From: CAWDVR01 sp044869805
GTDB lineage: Bacteria > Acidobacteriota > Thermoanaerobaculia > Multivoradales > SZUA-115
Assembly: GCA_044869805.1 (NCBI GenBank)
Contig: JBIOXV010000108.1
Span: forward strand, 1-64,000
Direction: 5' to 3'
DNA length: 64,000 nucleotides
Shown here: positions 50,251 to 58,957 of the stretch, piece after piece
How positions within the stretch are numbered: position 1 is the first letter of the stretch
Layout of the letters: each line of letters begins with the position of its first letter
Notes under the pieces: model-generated
What the model was told of the DNA's origin: nothing
What the model saw: the letters and a program-made list of their open reading frames with translations, nothing else
Databases searched by the model: none
Program-made: the position numbers and the translations under genes

Positions 50251-51771
50251 CTACGGCCTCGCCTCCAGCGTCATCGGGTCCCGCTCCGGCAGGTGCCTGA
50301 CCGCGCCGCCGTAGAAGTCGCGCATGGAGGCCCGGCGACCCGGGTCGCCGGGCTCGATCTCGCGCCAGGGGCCGACGACGAGAATCACCGTCCGGTCGGG
50401 GTGCAGCACGCTCTCCGCCACCCGCCGCACGTCCTCGGGGGTCACCGCTTCGATCCGCGCGCGGTAGTCGCGCCAGAAGGTGTGCGGGCGGCCCAGGAGC
50501 TCGTCCTCCGCGAAGTAGCCGGCGATCTCCTCGGCCGAGTCGAAGAGGTAGGGGAATGAGTCGACTATCGAGCGCTGGATCTGGCGCAGCTCCTCGGCGA
50601 CGGGCGGCGCCCGGCGCAGGCGCTCGACCTCCTCCAGCGCCAGCTTGGCGGCGAGCGCCACCGACTCGTTCTTGGACTCGAGGTGGATGCGGAACTCCCC
50701 CGGGAAGTGGTCGCCCACGCCCAGGCTGGCGCTCGCTCGGTAGGCCAGGCCCTCGACCGTGCGCACCCGGCCGGTGATGCGCGACGAGGGCCCGGAGCCG
50801 CCCAAGAGATCGCTCATCACCGTGGCGGCGAAGGAGTCCGGGTCGTTCCAACCGCGGCGCTGGAAGCTCAAGTGGCCGATCGCCACCTTACCCTGCGGCA
50901 GCGCCTTCTCGACGTGGTAGAGCCCGGGGACCGGCGCGTGGGTGGGGGCGGGCGGTGGCCACGGCGCGGTTGCGCCCACCTTCCAGCCGGCGAAGCGACG
51001 CTCGAGCCCGGCGAGGAGGGCCGCCGCGTCGACGTCGCCGGAGACCGCGACCACCATGCCGCCGGGATGCCAGGTGCGGCGGTGGAACTCGATCAGGTCT
51101 TCGCGGCGGAGGGCGCCGAGCGCCTGCGCCGTGAGCTGGCGGGAGAGGAAGTGGTCCTCGCCGTAGAGCAGGTAGCGCCACTCGCGGTTGAGGACGGCCA
51201 GTGGATCGTCGTTGCGCTGGCGGAAGCTCTCGAGCAGGTTGCCCCTCGCCACCTCCAGCCGTGCGGCGTCGAAGCGCGGCGTGCGCAGCATGTCGAAGAA
51301 GAGGTCCAGGGCCTCCTCCAGCACCCACGCCGGCGCGCTCAGCGAGGCGCCGGCGCGGAGCGACCCGGCGGTGGCCGAGAGCTGGGCGCCGAGAAAGTCC
51401 ACGCGCTCGTCGAAGGCGTCGGGCGCCAGCTTCTCGGTGCCGCCGCGCAGCAGCATCGCCGCGGTCAGGCCGGCGACGCCGATCCGCTTCGGCTTCTCTC
51501 CCGAGACCGAATCCAGATAGTCGCCGGCGCGCAGGGCGACGGCCACGTCCACCAGCGGCAGAGCGTGATCCTCCACCACGTAGACCACCACCCCGTTGCC
51601 GAGCACGTGGCGGTACGGCGCCGCGTCCGGCACTTCGAAACGCTGGGGCACGAAGCGCAGCTCGCGCGGATGGGCCGGCAGCGGCTGGGCCGCCAGGGGC
51701 TGTGCGATGCCGAGAGTAACCAGCGCCAGCACCGCGGCAACGCCGGCGCCGAGCCGGGCGCGCCGCCTCAC
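50251..51771 (-). CDS. M16 peptidase-like protein without zinc motif (inactive partner)
   Basis: 506 residues with a signal peptide (1-28, ending near LAAQPLPA). The fold is that of M16/insulinase peptidases, but at the position of HxxEH it reads GVAGLTAAMLLRGG, so no zinc can bind. The second-half motif of glycine-loop subunits, LSFQRRGWNDPDSF and LLGGSGPSSRIT, is intact. It fits the non-catalytic subunit of a two-part M16 enzyme. GTGA overlap with the active subunit gene upstream. Confidence 0.88.
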   Translation of the reverse strand: MRRRARLGAGVAAVLALVTLGIAQPLAAQPLPAHPRELRFVPQRFEVPDAAPYRHVLGNGVVVYVVEDHALPLVDVAVALRAGDYLDSVSGEKPKRIGVAGLTAAMLLRGGTEKLAPDAFDERVDFLGAQLSATAGSLRAGASLSAPAWVLEEALDLFFDMLRTPRFDAARLEVARGNLLESFRQRNDDPLAVLNREWRYLLYGEDHFLSRQLTAQALGALRREDLIEFHRRTWHPGGMVVAVSGDVDAAALLAGLERRFAGWKVGATAPWPPPAPTHAPVPGLYHVEKALPQGKVAIGHLSFQRRGWNDPDSFAATVMSDLLGGSGPSSRITGRVRTVEGLAYRASASLGVGDHFPGEFRIHLESKNESVALAAKLALEEVERLRRAPPVAEELRQIQRSIVDSFPYLFDSAEEIAGYFAEDELLGRPHTFWRDYRARIEAVTPEDVRRVAESVLHPDRTVILVVGPWREIEPGDPGRRASMRDFYGGAVRHLPERDPMTLEARP

Positions 51772-53327
51772 CGCGAGCCTCCGGCCGCCGCCCGGGCCTC
51801 CGCCGGCCTGCGGTCGTAGAGGCCCACCGTGCGCCTGCTGGGGACGAAGTAGCGCTCGACGGCCCGGTGCAAGTCCGCCGCGGAGACGGCGAGGGCGCGC
51901 TCGTGCGAGCGTTGCAGCGTCGTCCAGTCGCCGAAGCCGTCGCTCATCAGGAGCTGCATGAGAAGCGCCGAGGGCTCCTTGAGCTTGCGGTAGGCGTCGG
52001 CGGCGATCTGGTTCTTGACCTTGGCGAGCTCGGCCTCGGCGACCGGCTCGCGGCGCAGGCGGTCGAGCTCGCGGTCCCAGGCGGCCAGCAGGTCGGCGGG
52101 CTTGGCGCCTCCCTTGGCCTCGGCCGAAAAGCTGAACATCCCGGCCCAGCGCTGCGCCGACTGCATGGCGAAGGCCGAGGAGGCGACCCCCTGCTCCAGC
52201 ACCAGCGAGCGGAACAGGCGGCCGGTGCGGCCGTTGAGCAGACCGGCCAGCACCTCGAGCGCCGCCGTGTCACGGTGCACGAACGGCACCGTGGGATAGA
52301 GGGCCTGCACCTGCGGCCGGCAATCGCAGGCGGCTTCGAGTCGCTGCTCGGCGTGCGGCTCGGGAGGCAGCGACACCACCTCGGGCGGCGCCGGCTTGGC
52401 CGGCAGTCGGCCGAAGTAGCGCTCGGCGAGGGCCTTCACCGCTGCCGGGTCGAAGCTCCCCACCAGCGCCGCCGTCAGGTTGCCGGGGCCGTAGTGGGTG
52501 GCGAAGTACTGCTCGGCGTCGGCGCGGGAGAGTACCTTCAGGTCCGCGGGCCAGCCGAGCACCGGCCAGCCGTAGGGATGGCCGCGCCAGAAGAGGCTCT
52601 TGAGCTGCTCGTCGAAGCGGCCGGTGGGGGTCGAGTCGGTGCGCTGGCGCCGTTCCTCGACGACCACCGCGCGCTCGGTGTAGAAGTCGCGGTACACCGG
52701 GTTCGCCAGGCGGTCGGACTCCATCCAGAACCAGAGCTCGAGCTTCTCGGCCGGCAGGGTGAGGAAGTAGAGCGTCATGTCCTGGAGGGTGAGCGCGTTC
52801 AAGCCCTTGCCCCCGGCCTCGGAGTAGATGCGCCACAGCTCGCCCGGCGACACCAGCGAGCGGTAGCGCTCGAGCTCGCGGGCGTAGCTCTGCTCGAGGC
52901 CGGAGAGCGCCTCGGTCGAGGCGTCGCGGCCGTAGGGGTCGGCGAGCTCGCCGCGGCGCGCCTTCTCCCGCAGCTTCGAGTACTCGCCACGGATCGCCTC
53001 CTGCAAGCGCTCTTGCTCGTCGAGTGACAGCCGCTCCTTGGCGTAGTCGCGGGCGCCGATCGTCGGCGTGCCCTTGAACAGCATGTGCTCGAGGAAGTGG
53101 GTGAGGCCGGTGACGCCGGGCCGCTCGTTGACCGAGCCCACGTGCGCCACCCAGCCGGCGGTGACGCTCGGCAGCCCCGGCCGCGGGACGAGAAGGAAGC
53201 GCATGCCGTTGGCGAGCTGGAGCTGCTCGACGGCGAGCGGCGCGGGTGTGGCGGGCACCGTCGACGGCTGGGCGCCGGCGGAAGCTGCGGCAAGCAGGCC
53301 GACGATCACCGCGGCCGTGCGCTCCAC
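51768..53327 (-). CDS. M16 zinc peptidase, active subunit, secreted
   Basis: 519 residues with a signal peptide (1-19). The inverted zinc motif HFLEH is in GLTHFLEHMLFKGTPTIG near residue 77, with the downstream Glu in the TERAVVVEERRQR region. It pairs with the inactive M16 protein encoded next, a common arrangement for processing peptidases. Extra sequence (about 95-165) interrupts the first half. Start GTG at 53327 with GAGG upstream; S10 gene stops two bases before. Confidence 0.9.
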   Translation of the reverse strand: MERTAAVIVGLLAAASAGAQPSTVPATPAPLAVEQLQLANGMRFLLVPRPGLPSVTAGWVAHVGSVNERPGVTGLTHFLEHMLFKGTPTIGARDYAKERLSLDEQERLQEAIRGEYSKLREKARRGELADPYGRDASTEALSGLEQSYARELERYRSLVSPGELWRIYSEAGGKGLNALTLQDMTLYFLTLPAEKLELWFWMESDRLANPVYRDFYTERAVVVEERRQRTDSTPTGRFDEQLKSLFWRGHPYGWPVLGWPADLKVLSRADAEQYFATHYGPGNLTAALVGSFDPAAVKALAERYFGRLPAKPAPPEVVSLPPEPHAEQRLEAACDCRPQVQALYPTVPFVHRDTAALEVLAGLLNGRTGRLFRSLVLEQGVASSAFAMQSAQRWAGMFSFSAEAKGGAKPADLLAAWDRELDRLRREPVAEAELAKVKNQIAADAYRKLKEPSALLMQLLMSDGFGDWTTLQRSHERALAVSAADLHRAVERYFVPSRRTVGLYDRRPAEARAAAGGSR

Positions 53328-53329
53328 GC

Positions 53330-54934
53330 CTACCTCGCCTCCGCCGCGGCGGGCGGGATCGCCCCGCCCAGGAACTCCACCAGGTCACCGCGCAGCTTCT
53401 CGAGCGACGACTTGTGGATGTACATCATGTGGCCGGCCTCGTAGTAGCGCAGGGTGACGTGGTCTTCGAGCGAGGGATCGAGGCCGAGGTGCGAGAAGGT
53501 GTACTCGGTGGCGAAGAAGGGCGTCGCGAGGTCGTAGTAGCCGTTGGCCACGAACACCTCGAGGTCGGGGTTCTGGGTCATCGCCAGGCGCAGAGTCTCG
53601 GCCACGTTGAGGTAGCGGTTCTCGTAGTCGCCGTAGCTCCAGGGCCGCACCCGGTCGGTGAGGATCTCGTAGGGCAGGTCGCTCTCGTACCCGAGCTCGC
53701 GGCGCACGTAGTCGTTGAGCGTGCCGCCGTAGGGCCCGCGGATCGCTTCCATGCTGGGATCGAACTCGTAGCGCTCGCCGGCCGCGTCGAGGTCGATGCC
53801 GGTGAAGCGGCTGTCGAGCCGGCCGGCGGTGCGCCGCTCGTCGCGCAGCAGCTCCTTGGTGAAGCGGAAGATCCCGATGCGCAGGTTGGTCTGCTCCACG
53901 TACTCCTCGGAGAGGCCCGTGTAGCGCGCCAGCCGAGAGGCAATCTCCCGCCGCTCGGCGGCCGGCAGGTCCTTGCCCTGCATCAGCGCCAGTGTGTAGT
54001 CGCCGGCCGCGAACTTTCGCACCTCCTCGAGCGTCGCCGGGAGGTCGCGTTGCAGCTCCGGCGCGAGCTGCTGGTGGTACCAGGCGGTGGCCGCGTAGGT
54101 GGGCAGGAAGAGGACGTAGGGCAGGTCGTTGCCCACGTCGAAACGCGCGGTCTGGAAGTTGAGGATCGAAGAGATCAGGATCACCCCGTTGAAGTACATC
54201 CCGTGCCGCTCCTGCAGGTGCTGTACCAGCGCCGCGGCGCGCGTGGTGCCGTAGCTCTCACCGGCCAGCAGCTTGGGCGAGGCCCAGCGCTGGTTGCGGG
54301 TCACCCACAGGCGGATGAGCTCACCCACCGCCTCCATGTCCTCCTGCACGCCGTGGAACTGCTTGTCATCCTCGCCCGGCACGGCGCGGCTGAAGCCGGT
54401 GGTTACCGGGTCGATGAACACCAGGTCGGTCCGGTCGAGGAGCGAGTGCTCGTTGTCGACCAGACGGTAGGGCGGCGGTAGCGCCCAGCCCTCGTCGGTC
54501 ATCGGCACCCGGCGCGGGCCGAAGAGGCCCAAGTGCAGCCAGATGGACGACGAGCCCGGCCCACCGTTGAAGGAGAACAGCACCGGGCGCTTTCCGGGGT
54601 CGCTCTCGCCGTCTTTCGTGTAGGCCACGAAAAAGAGATTGGCCTTGGGCGTGCCGTCCTCCTGCTTGAGCAGGTAGTTGCCGGCGGTGGCTGTGTAGCG
54701 CACCAGCTTGCCGCCGATCCTGACCTCGTGCGAGGTCGAGGACAGCACCTCCTTGGGGACGGGAAGGTCCTTCTTCTCCTTCTCGTCTCGCGTCTCGCTT
54801 CGGTCCTCTCTCCCCGCCGGCCTGGCATTGCCCGGCCGGCCCTGCGCGAGGACCGGCCCACCCGCCGCGCCGAGGAGCCAGACCATGGCCATGACCCCAG
54901 CCAAAAACGAACACATCCTTTCCGTCGATCGCAT
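53330..54934 (-). CDS. serine carboxypeptidase-like protein (S10), secreted
   Basis: 534 residues. A hydrophobic signal (about 8-31, VMAMVWLLGAAGGPVLAQG) precedes a charged linker (about 35-60). Catalytic Ser lies in GESYGTTRAAAL near residue 230; Asp and His are in the C-terminal part (ANGYYDLATP and EAGHMMYIH). The oxyanion segment FNGGPGSSSIWLHLGLFGP is present. Start ATG at 54934 has a good GGAGG site; a longer frame to 54973 does not. Likely degrades peptides together with the M16 pair downstream. Confidence 0.9.
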   Translation of the reverse strand: MRSTERMCSFLAGVMAMVWLLGAAGGPVLAQGRPGNARPAGREDRSETRDEKEKKDLPVPKEVLSSTSHEVRIGGKLVRYTATAGNYLLKQEDGTPKANLFFVAYTKDGESDPGKRPVLFSFNGGPGSSSIWLHLGLFGPRRVPMTDEGWALPPPYRLVDNEHSLLDRTDLVFIDPVTTGFSRAVPGEDDKQFHGVQEDMEAVGELIRLWVTRNQRWASPKLLAGESYGTTRAAALVQHLQERHGMYFNGVILISSILNFQTARFDVGNDLPYVLFLPTYAATAWYHQQLAPELQRDLPATLEEVRKFAAGDYTLALMQGKDLPAAERREIASRLARYTGLSEEYVEQTNLRIGIFRFTKELLRDERRTAGRLDSRFTGIDLDAAGERYEFDPSMEAIRGPYGGTLNDYVRRELGYESDLPYEILTDRVRPWSYGDYENRYLNVAETLRLAMTQNPDLEVFVANGYYDLATPFFATEYTFSHLGLDPSLEDHVTLRYYEAGHMMYIHKSSLEKLRGDLVEFLGGAIPPAAAEAR

Positions 54935-55045
54935 GCTCACCTCCGTCGTCCGTGCCCGCGTTGAGACGGACACGGCGAGCCGCGCCGACCCTATCCACTA
55001 CGGACGTAGGAGGTCAAACGGCCGGGCCGCCAACCGGGCGCAGGC

Positions 55046-55073
55046 TTGCAATGCCGGCGAAACGATCTACACT
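55046..55073 (+). promoter_or_regulatory. probable toxin-antitoxin promoter
   Basis: TTGCAA (55046-55051), a 16-base spacer and TACACT (55068-55073). The expected transcription start falls near 55080, so the antitoxin ATG at 55083 would be almost leaderless. Confidence 0.45.
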
Positions 55074-55082
55074 GGAATGCCT

Positions 55083-55310
55083 ATGACCAAGGCAGCCGTA
55101 GCGGAGCTTCTGAAACTCCGGCCCGAGGAGCGCCTCGAGATCGCGCAGCTCCTGTGGGAGAGCGTCGAGCCGGAAGAGGAAGCCCGCTTCCTCTCGATCC
55201 CCGAGTGGCAGCGAGAGGTGCTCAGAGAGCGACTCGAGGATCTCGAGCTCCGCCCGAACGACGAGGAACCCTGGGAGAAGGTCAAAGCCGAGCTGTGGCC
55301 CGACGCATGA
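55083..55310 (+). CDS. antitoxin, putative addiction module component family
   Basis: 75 residues: TKAAVAELLKLRPEERLEIA then LLWESVEPEEE, the pattern of the addiction-module antitoxin family (TIGR02574-like) that pairs with RelE/ParE toxins. Acidic C-terminus (about 50-75) probably wraps the toxin. ATG 55083 chosen because the -10 ends at 55073; ATG 55077 is only three bases from it. ATGA overlap with the toxin gene. Autorepression by the pair is likely from the family. Confidence 0.88.
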   Translation: MTKAAVAELLKLRPEERLEIAQLLWESVEPEEEARFLSIPEWQREVLRERLEDLELRPNDEEPWEKVKAELWPDA

Positions 55311-55597
55311 TGGTCGTCGTCCGGCGGCGGGCGAAGCTCGACCTCATCGAGGCACGGCGCTGGTACGAGGCGCTCGGCGAAGGGCTCGGCGCCGCGCTCC
55401 TCGATGAAGTGGATACTGTGCTCCAGAGCCTCGAGAATCACCCCGAGATCCATCCGCGAGTCGACGATCGGGTCCGCAGAGCGTCGTTGCGGCGCTTTCC
55501 CTACGGGATCTTCTACGTCGTCGACCGCGACACCGTGCGCGTGATCGCGATCCTTCACCGGGCTCGGAGCCCCGAGCACTGGCAGCGCCGCCGGTAG
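55307..55597 (+). CDS. RelE/ParE-family toxin
   Basis: 96 residues with the RelE/ParE fold pattern: RRRAKLDLIEARRWYEALG, then RRASLRRFPYGIFYVVDRDT and the C-terminal VIAILHRARSPEHWQRR. The RFPYGIFY and HxxRxxxxW ends are typical of the ParE-like mRNase or gyrase poisons; which one is not clear. ATG at 55307 overlaps the antitoxin stop, or ATG 55310. Together they form a type II toxin-antitoxin module. Confidence 0.9.
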   Translation: MMVVVRRRAKLDLIEARRWYEALGEGLGAALLDEVDTVLQSLENHPEIHPRVDDRVRRASLRRFPYGIFYVVDRDTVRVIAILHRARSPEHWQRRR

Positions 55598-55676
55598 TAG
55601 CCTGGGGGTGCCGTTCAACCAATCACCATGGCGCTTCTGGCTTCGCTGTCGAAGTCACCTTCGAGCGGTCGGACGC

Positions 55677-56870
55677 CTAGAACGCTGGCTGAGCCGCTTG
55701 GATCGCGTGGCGAAACTTCGAGATTAGACGGCCGATCTCCGCCTGCGGAGCGCAGAGATCTGCGCGTGCGATGAGCCGGGGGGTCCCGTATGCAGACACC
55801 GGATCCTGGATGCCGTATAGCGAGTTGCTGCCATATCCGGGTTGAGGCTGGGGATCGCGAACCAGCGTTCTGCGACCAACGCCAGCAAGACTGGCGTTCA
55901 CTAAGAAGCGCTGGTGCCGCTTGTACGGATCAAAGCGCTCGTAGAGCGTGCCGACGAAGGTGAAGGCACGGCGAAGCACTTCCTCTACATCCTCCTGTGC
56001 CAGAACGAACAGGTCCATCAAGCCGTCACCTTGCGAACGGTCTACACGCCTCGTCACATTCGCATCGACAACGATGAGCCCGGACTCGAATACCTCGATC
56101 CGGACCAAGTCGTAGTAGCCAGCGTCTATGCCTGGGGGAAGCTGATGGACTACCAGGCTTTCGGTGGTCCGCTCTCGGCGCTCCTGCAGATCGGAACTCA
56201 ACAGGCGGCTCTCGTCGCCATTCCCGATCTCAAGGAGAGCGCTTGCCAACTCGTCGGAGTCGAGGCGAACGGGATCGAATACCTCCTCCCTACGTTCCGG
56301 GCAGAAAACGACTCGCAGTGTGGTCCTGCTTTGAAAGGCGCCGGTTTGTTTGGAGGTCGCCTGAACAAGATCAATCTGCTGCTGCAGGCCGAATACCTGG
56401 CGACTTACCTTCAGGGGGCCAAGCGCTTTCGCGACCAGCTCTTCGAGCTGCTCGGGCGATTCGAAGGTCTTCCGAAGGTGTCCGTCGACATAATCTGATA
56501 CGCGATTCGCGAGAGCCTGAGCTGCTTCATCGAGCGTGCCTTCACGGACGAAGACCAGAACTGGAAGCTTGCAACGCTGGGCGTGCTCCAGTTCCTCTTC
56601 CACCACCAGTTTTCCGGACGGCGTCCGATAGCCACCTCGACGGTCGACGATGAGGAGGAAAATGTCACAGCTTTCGACCGCATCCAGACAGGCGGTCCTA
56701 GAGGAATCTGGCAGCGAGGGGAAATCCTCGTTGACCAGCATTGGTTCCATCCCAGCACGTTGGATGCCGTTTCGAGCGGCCTCACGGTATTCTTGGAACC
56801 CGTCGACAACGGCGCTAACGAAGGCCCTCTGGGCTGCCGCGGAGGCAGGGTCGCTACTCATTGTTGGCAT
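55677..56870 (-). CDS. DUF4062 protein with novel C-terminal domain
   Basis: 397 residues. Residues about 10-150 match DUF4062: AQRAFVSAVVDGFQEYREAA, NEDFPSLPDSSRTACLDAVE, CDIFLLIVDRRGGYRT and LVVEEELEHAQR, a Rossmann/TIR-like module that often heads predicted defence or signalling proteins. Residues about 170-397 match nothing I know; they include a beta-rich stretch and a C-terminal YGSNSLYGIQDPVSAYGTP. GC is clearly lower than its surroundings (35 of 60 bases at 56281-56340), which suggests transfer. It converges on the toxin-antitoxin pair. Start 56870 (ATG) or 56861; neither has a good ribosome-binding site. Confidence 0.8.
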   Translation of the reverse strand: MPTMSSDPASAAAQRAFVSAVVDGFQEYREAARNGIQRAGMEPMLVNEDFPSLPDSSRTACLDAVESCDIFLLIVDRRGGYRTPSGKLVVEEELEHAQRCKLPVLVFVREGTLDEAAQALANRVSDYVDGHLRKTFESPEQLEELVAKALGPLKVSRQVFGLQQQIDLVQATSKQTGAFQSRTTLRVVFCPERREEVFDPVRLDSDELASALLEIGNGDESRLLSSDLQERRERTTESLVVHQLPPGIDAGYYDLVRIEVFESGLIVVDANVTRRVDRSQGDGLMDLFVLAQEDVEEVLRRAFTFVGTLYERFDPYKRHQRFLVNASLAGVGRRTLVRDPQPQPGYGSNSLYGIQDPVSAYGTPRLIARADLCAPQAEIGRLISKFRHAIQAAQPAF

Positions 56871-56942
56871 CGACCGATCAGGAACACACCTAGATTCAGA
56901 AGCGGTCCAGACTCCGACAACCCTAGGCCAGCTCCCTCGTCC

Positions 56943-58181
56943 TCAGTACCGCGGCACCTTGGGATCGACCTCGAGGCTCCAGTCGTGGATGCCGCCGGCG
57001 AGGTTGACGGCCTGGAAGCCGCGCGAGCGCAGGAGCTGGGTGGCCTGTAGGGAGCGCGCGCCGTGGTGGCAGTGGGCGACGTAGAGCTCGCCGGGGTCGA
57101 GCTCGCCGAGGCGCTGCGGCAGCTCGGGCAGGGGGATGAAGGTCGAGCCCTCGATGCGGTTGATCTGGCGCTCGGGAGGGTTCCGCACGTCGAGCACGGT
57201 GAGCTTCCGGCCGGCGTCGAGCCAGGACTTGAGCTCGCGCGGCGAGATCTCGAGCGGCAGGTCGCTGTCGGTCATCGCTCCCTCCGTCGGGCCCTCGGTT
57301 GCGCCGGGCGCCGCCTCGGCCACCCCTCGGCCCAGGCCGCAGAACTGCTCGTAGTCGATGAGCTCGGTGAGCGTCGGGTGCTCCGAGCACACCGGGCAGT
57401 CCGGGCTCTTGCGCAGCTTGAGCTCGCGGAAGCGCAGCTTGAGCGCGTCGAAGAGCACCAGCCGGCCGATCAACGGCTCGCCCACGCCCACGATCAGCTT
57501 GATCGCCTCGTTGGCTTGCAGCGCGCCGATGATGCCCGGCAGCACGCCCAGCACGCCGCCCTCGGCGCAAGAAGGCACCAGGCCGGGCGGCGGCGGCTCG
57601 GGGAAGAGGCAGCGGTAGCAGGGGCCGCGCGCGCCCCAGAACACCGACACCTGGCCTTCGAAGCGGAAGATCGAGCCGTAGACGTTCGGCTTGCCGGTCA
57701 TCACGCAGGCGTCGTTGACCAGGTAGCGGGTGGGAAAGTTGTCGGTACCGTCGGCCACCAGGTCGTACTCACGGAACAGCGCCAGGGCGTTCTCCGAGGT
57801 GAGGCGGGCCGGGTGCGGCTCGAAGCGGATCAGCGGGTTGATCTCGCCCAGGCGGTCGACCGCTGCCTCGATCTTGGGCCGGCCGAGATCCGACTGGCCG
57901 TAGAGGAGCTGGCGCTGGAGGTTCGACTCGTCGACCACGTCGAATTCCACCAGCCCCAGCGTGCCGACGCCGGCGGCGGCGAGGTAGAGGCCCAGCGGCG
58001 AGCCCAGGCCGCCGGCGCCGATCATCAGCACGCGCGCCTGCTTGAGCTTCTTCTGCCCCTCGACGCCCACCTCCGGCATGATCAGGTGGCGGCTGTAGCG
58101 GCGCACCTCTTCGGCGGTGAGCTCGGGCGCGGCGGCGGGATTCTCGGCGGTGGCAGGCTTCTCGGCGGCGAGGGTGGTCAT
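56943..58181 (-). CDS. moeZ: MoeZ: ThiF/MoeB adenylyltransferase with rhodanese domain
   Basis: Adenylates the C-terminal Gly of ubiquitin-like carriers, then its rhodanese domain supplies sulfur to form a thiocarboxylate. 412 residues: a ThiF domain with GAGGLGSPLGLYLAAAGVG and DGTDNFPTRYLVND, zinc cysteine pairs (CYRC and CPVC), and a C-terminal rhodanese with active-site loop CHHGARS (about 315-412). The ATGA overlap with cysO and the cysM-mec genes upstream make CysO its likely carrier; MoaD of the fusion is another candidate. Confidence 0.92.
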   Translation of the reverse strand: MTTLAAEKPATAENPAAAPELTAEEVRRYSRHLIMPEVGVEGQKKLKQARVLMIGAGGLGSPLGLYLAAAGVGTLGLVEFDVVDESNLQRQLLYGQSDLGRPKIEAAVDRLGEINPLIRFEPHPARLTSENALALFREYDLVADGTDNFPTRYLVNDACVMTGKPNVYGSIFRFEGQVSVFWGARGPCYRCLFPEPPPPGLVPSCAEGGVLGVLPGIIGALQANEAIKLIVGVGEPLIGRLVLFDALKLRFRELKLRKSPDCPVCSEHPTLTELIDYEQFCGLGRGVAEAAPGATEGPTEGAMTDSDLPLEISPRELKSWLDAGRKLTVLDVRNPPERQINRIEGSTFIPLPELPQRLGELDPGELYVAHCHHGARSLQATQLLRSRGFQAVNLAGGIHDWSLEVDPKVPRY

Positions 58182-58459
58182 CCGCGGCCTCCGGCGATCG
58201 ACGGGATGATGAGCAGGGTGTCGCCGGCCCGGACCGGGGTCGAGTCGCCCTGGAGGTGGCGGCTGTCCTCCTCGTTGACGAACACGTTGACGAAGCTGCG
58301 CAGCGCGCCGGCGTCGGTGAAGAGGTGGCGGGTCAGGGCCGGGTAACGGCCCACCATCGCCTGCAACGCCTCGCCGACCGTCGCCGCCTCGACCTCGATC
58401 TCCCCCAGCCCGCTGGCGAAGCTGCGCAAGGGGGTGGGGATGTGGATCGTCACGCTCAT
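58178..58459 (-). CDS. cysO: CysO-type sulfur carrier protein with C-terminal GGRG
   Basis: 93-residue beta-grasp protein that carries sulfur as a C-terminal thiocarboxylate. ThiS/MoaD-like elements: TPLRSFASGLGEIEVEAATV, LRSFVNVFVNEEDSRHL and VRAGDTLLIIPSIAGGRG. Unlike M. tuberculosis CysO, it does not end in GG: two residues (Arg92-Gly93) follow Gly90-Gly91. A protease would have to remove them before adenylation, as reported for QbsE. The JAMM protease gene is its immediate neighbour. ATGA overlap with moeZ. Confidence 0.9.
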   Translation of the reverse strand: MSVTIHIPTPLRSFASGLGEIEVEAATVGEALQAMVGRYPALTRHLFTDAGALRSFVNVFVNEEDSRHLQGDSTPVRAGDTLLIIPSIAGGRG

Positions 58460-58486
58460 GGTCGCGGGCTCCTCGGCGCGACCATG

Positions 58487-58957
58487 CTATCGCGCGAGGG
58501 CCGCGGCCGGATCGGAGACCGCCTCCTCCTCGAAGCGCTGGCGGTCCTCCGCGAGGCGCCAGCTCCGGGCCGCCGCCGCGCTGCCCTTCTCCACCGCCAC
58601 GATCAGGTAGGAGATGCCCGGCCAGGCGTGCTCGCGGTCGAAATCGCTGGGCTCGGCCGGGTGGTCGGGGTGCGAGTGGTAGTAGCCCAGCACGTCGAGT
58701 CCCTTGGCGCGCGCCTGCTTGTGGGCGGCGAGCACCACCTCGGGCGAGATCACGAAGCGGTTGTGGCGGCTCTCGGCGCGCTCGTTGCGGGCCGGCAGCA
58801 CCTGCTCGACGAGCGCGCCCTCCTCGCCGTCGGCGAGCGGCCGGCCGATCAGCACCCCGCAGCACTCCTCGGGATAGATCGTCTCGGCGTGGCGTTCGAT
58901 GGCCGTCAGGTGTCGCGGCGTGATCACCAAACGGCTCTTGGAGAGGTTGCGGCTCAT
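58487..58957 (-). CDS. mec: Mec-type JAMM/M67 metallopeptidase
   Basis: Zinc peptidase that releases cysteine from the CysO-cysteine adduct in the M. tuberculosis pathway. 156 residues with an intact JAMM site: Glu31, and HSHPDHPAEPSDFD giving His94, His96 and Asp107. Here it may also trim the Arg-Gly tail of CysO. Start ATG at 58957 overlaps the cysM stop (ATGA). 27 bases separate it from cysO. Confidence 0.92.
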   Translation of the reverse strand: MSRNLSKSRLVITPRHLTAIERHAETIYPEECCGVLIGRPLADGEEGALVEQVLPARNERAESRHNRFVISPEVVLAAHKQARAKGLDVLGYYHSHPDHPAEPSDFDREHAWPGISYLIVAVEKGSAAAARSWRLAEDRQRFEEEAVSDPAAALAR

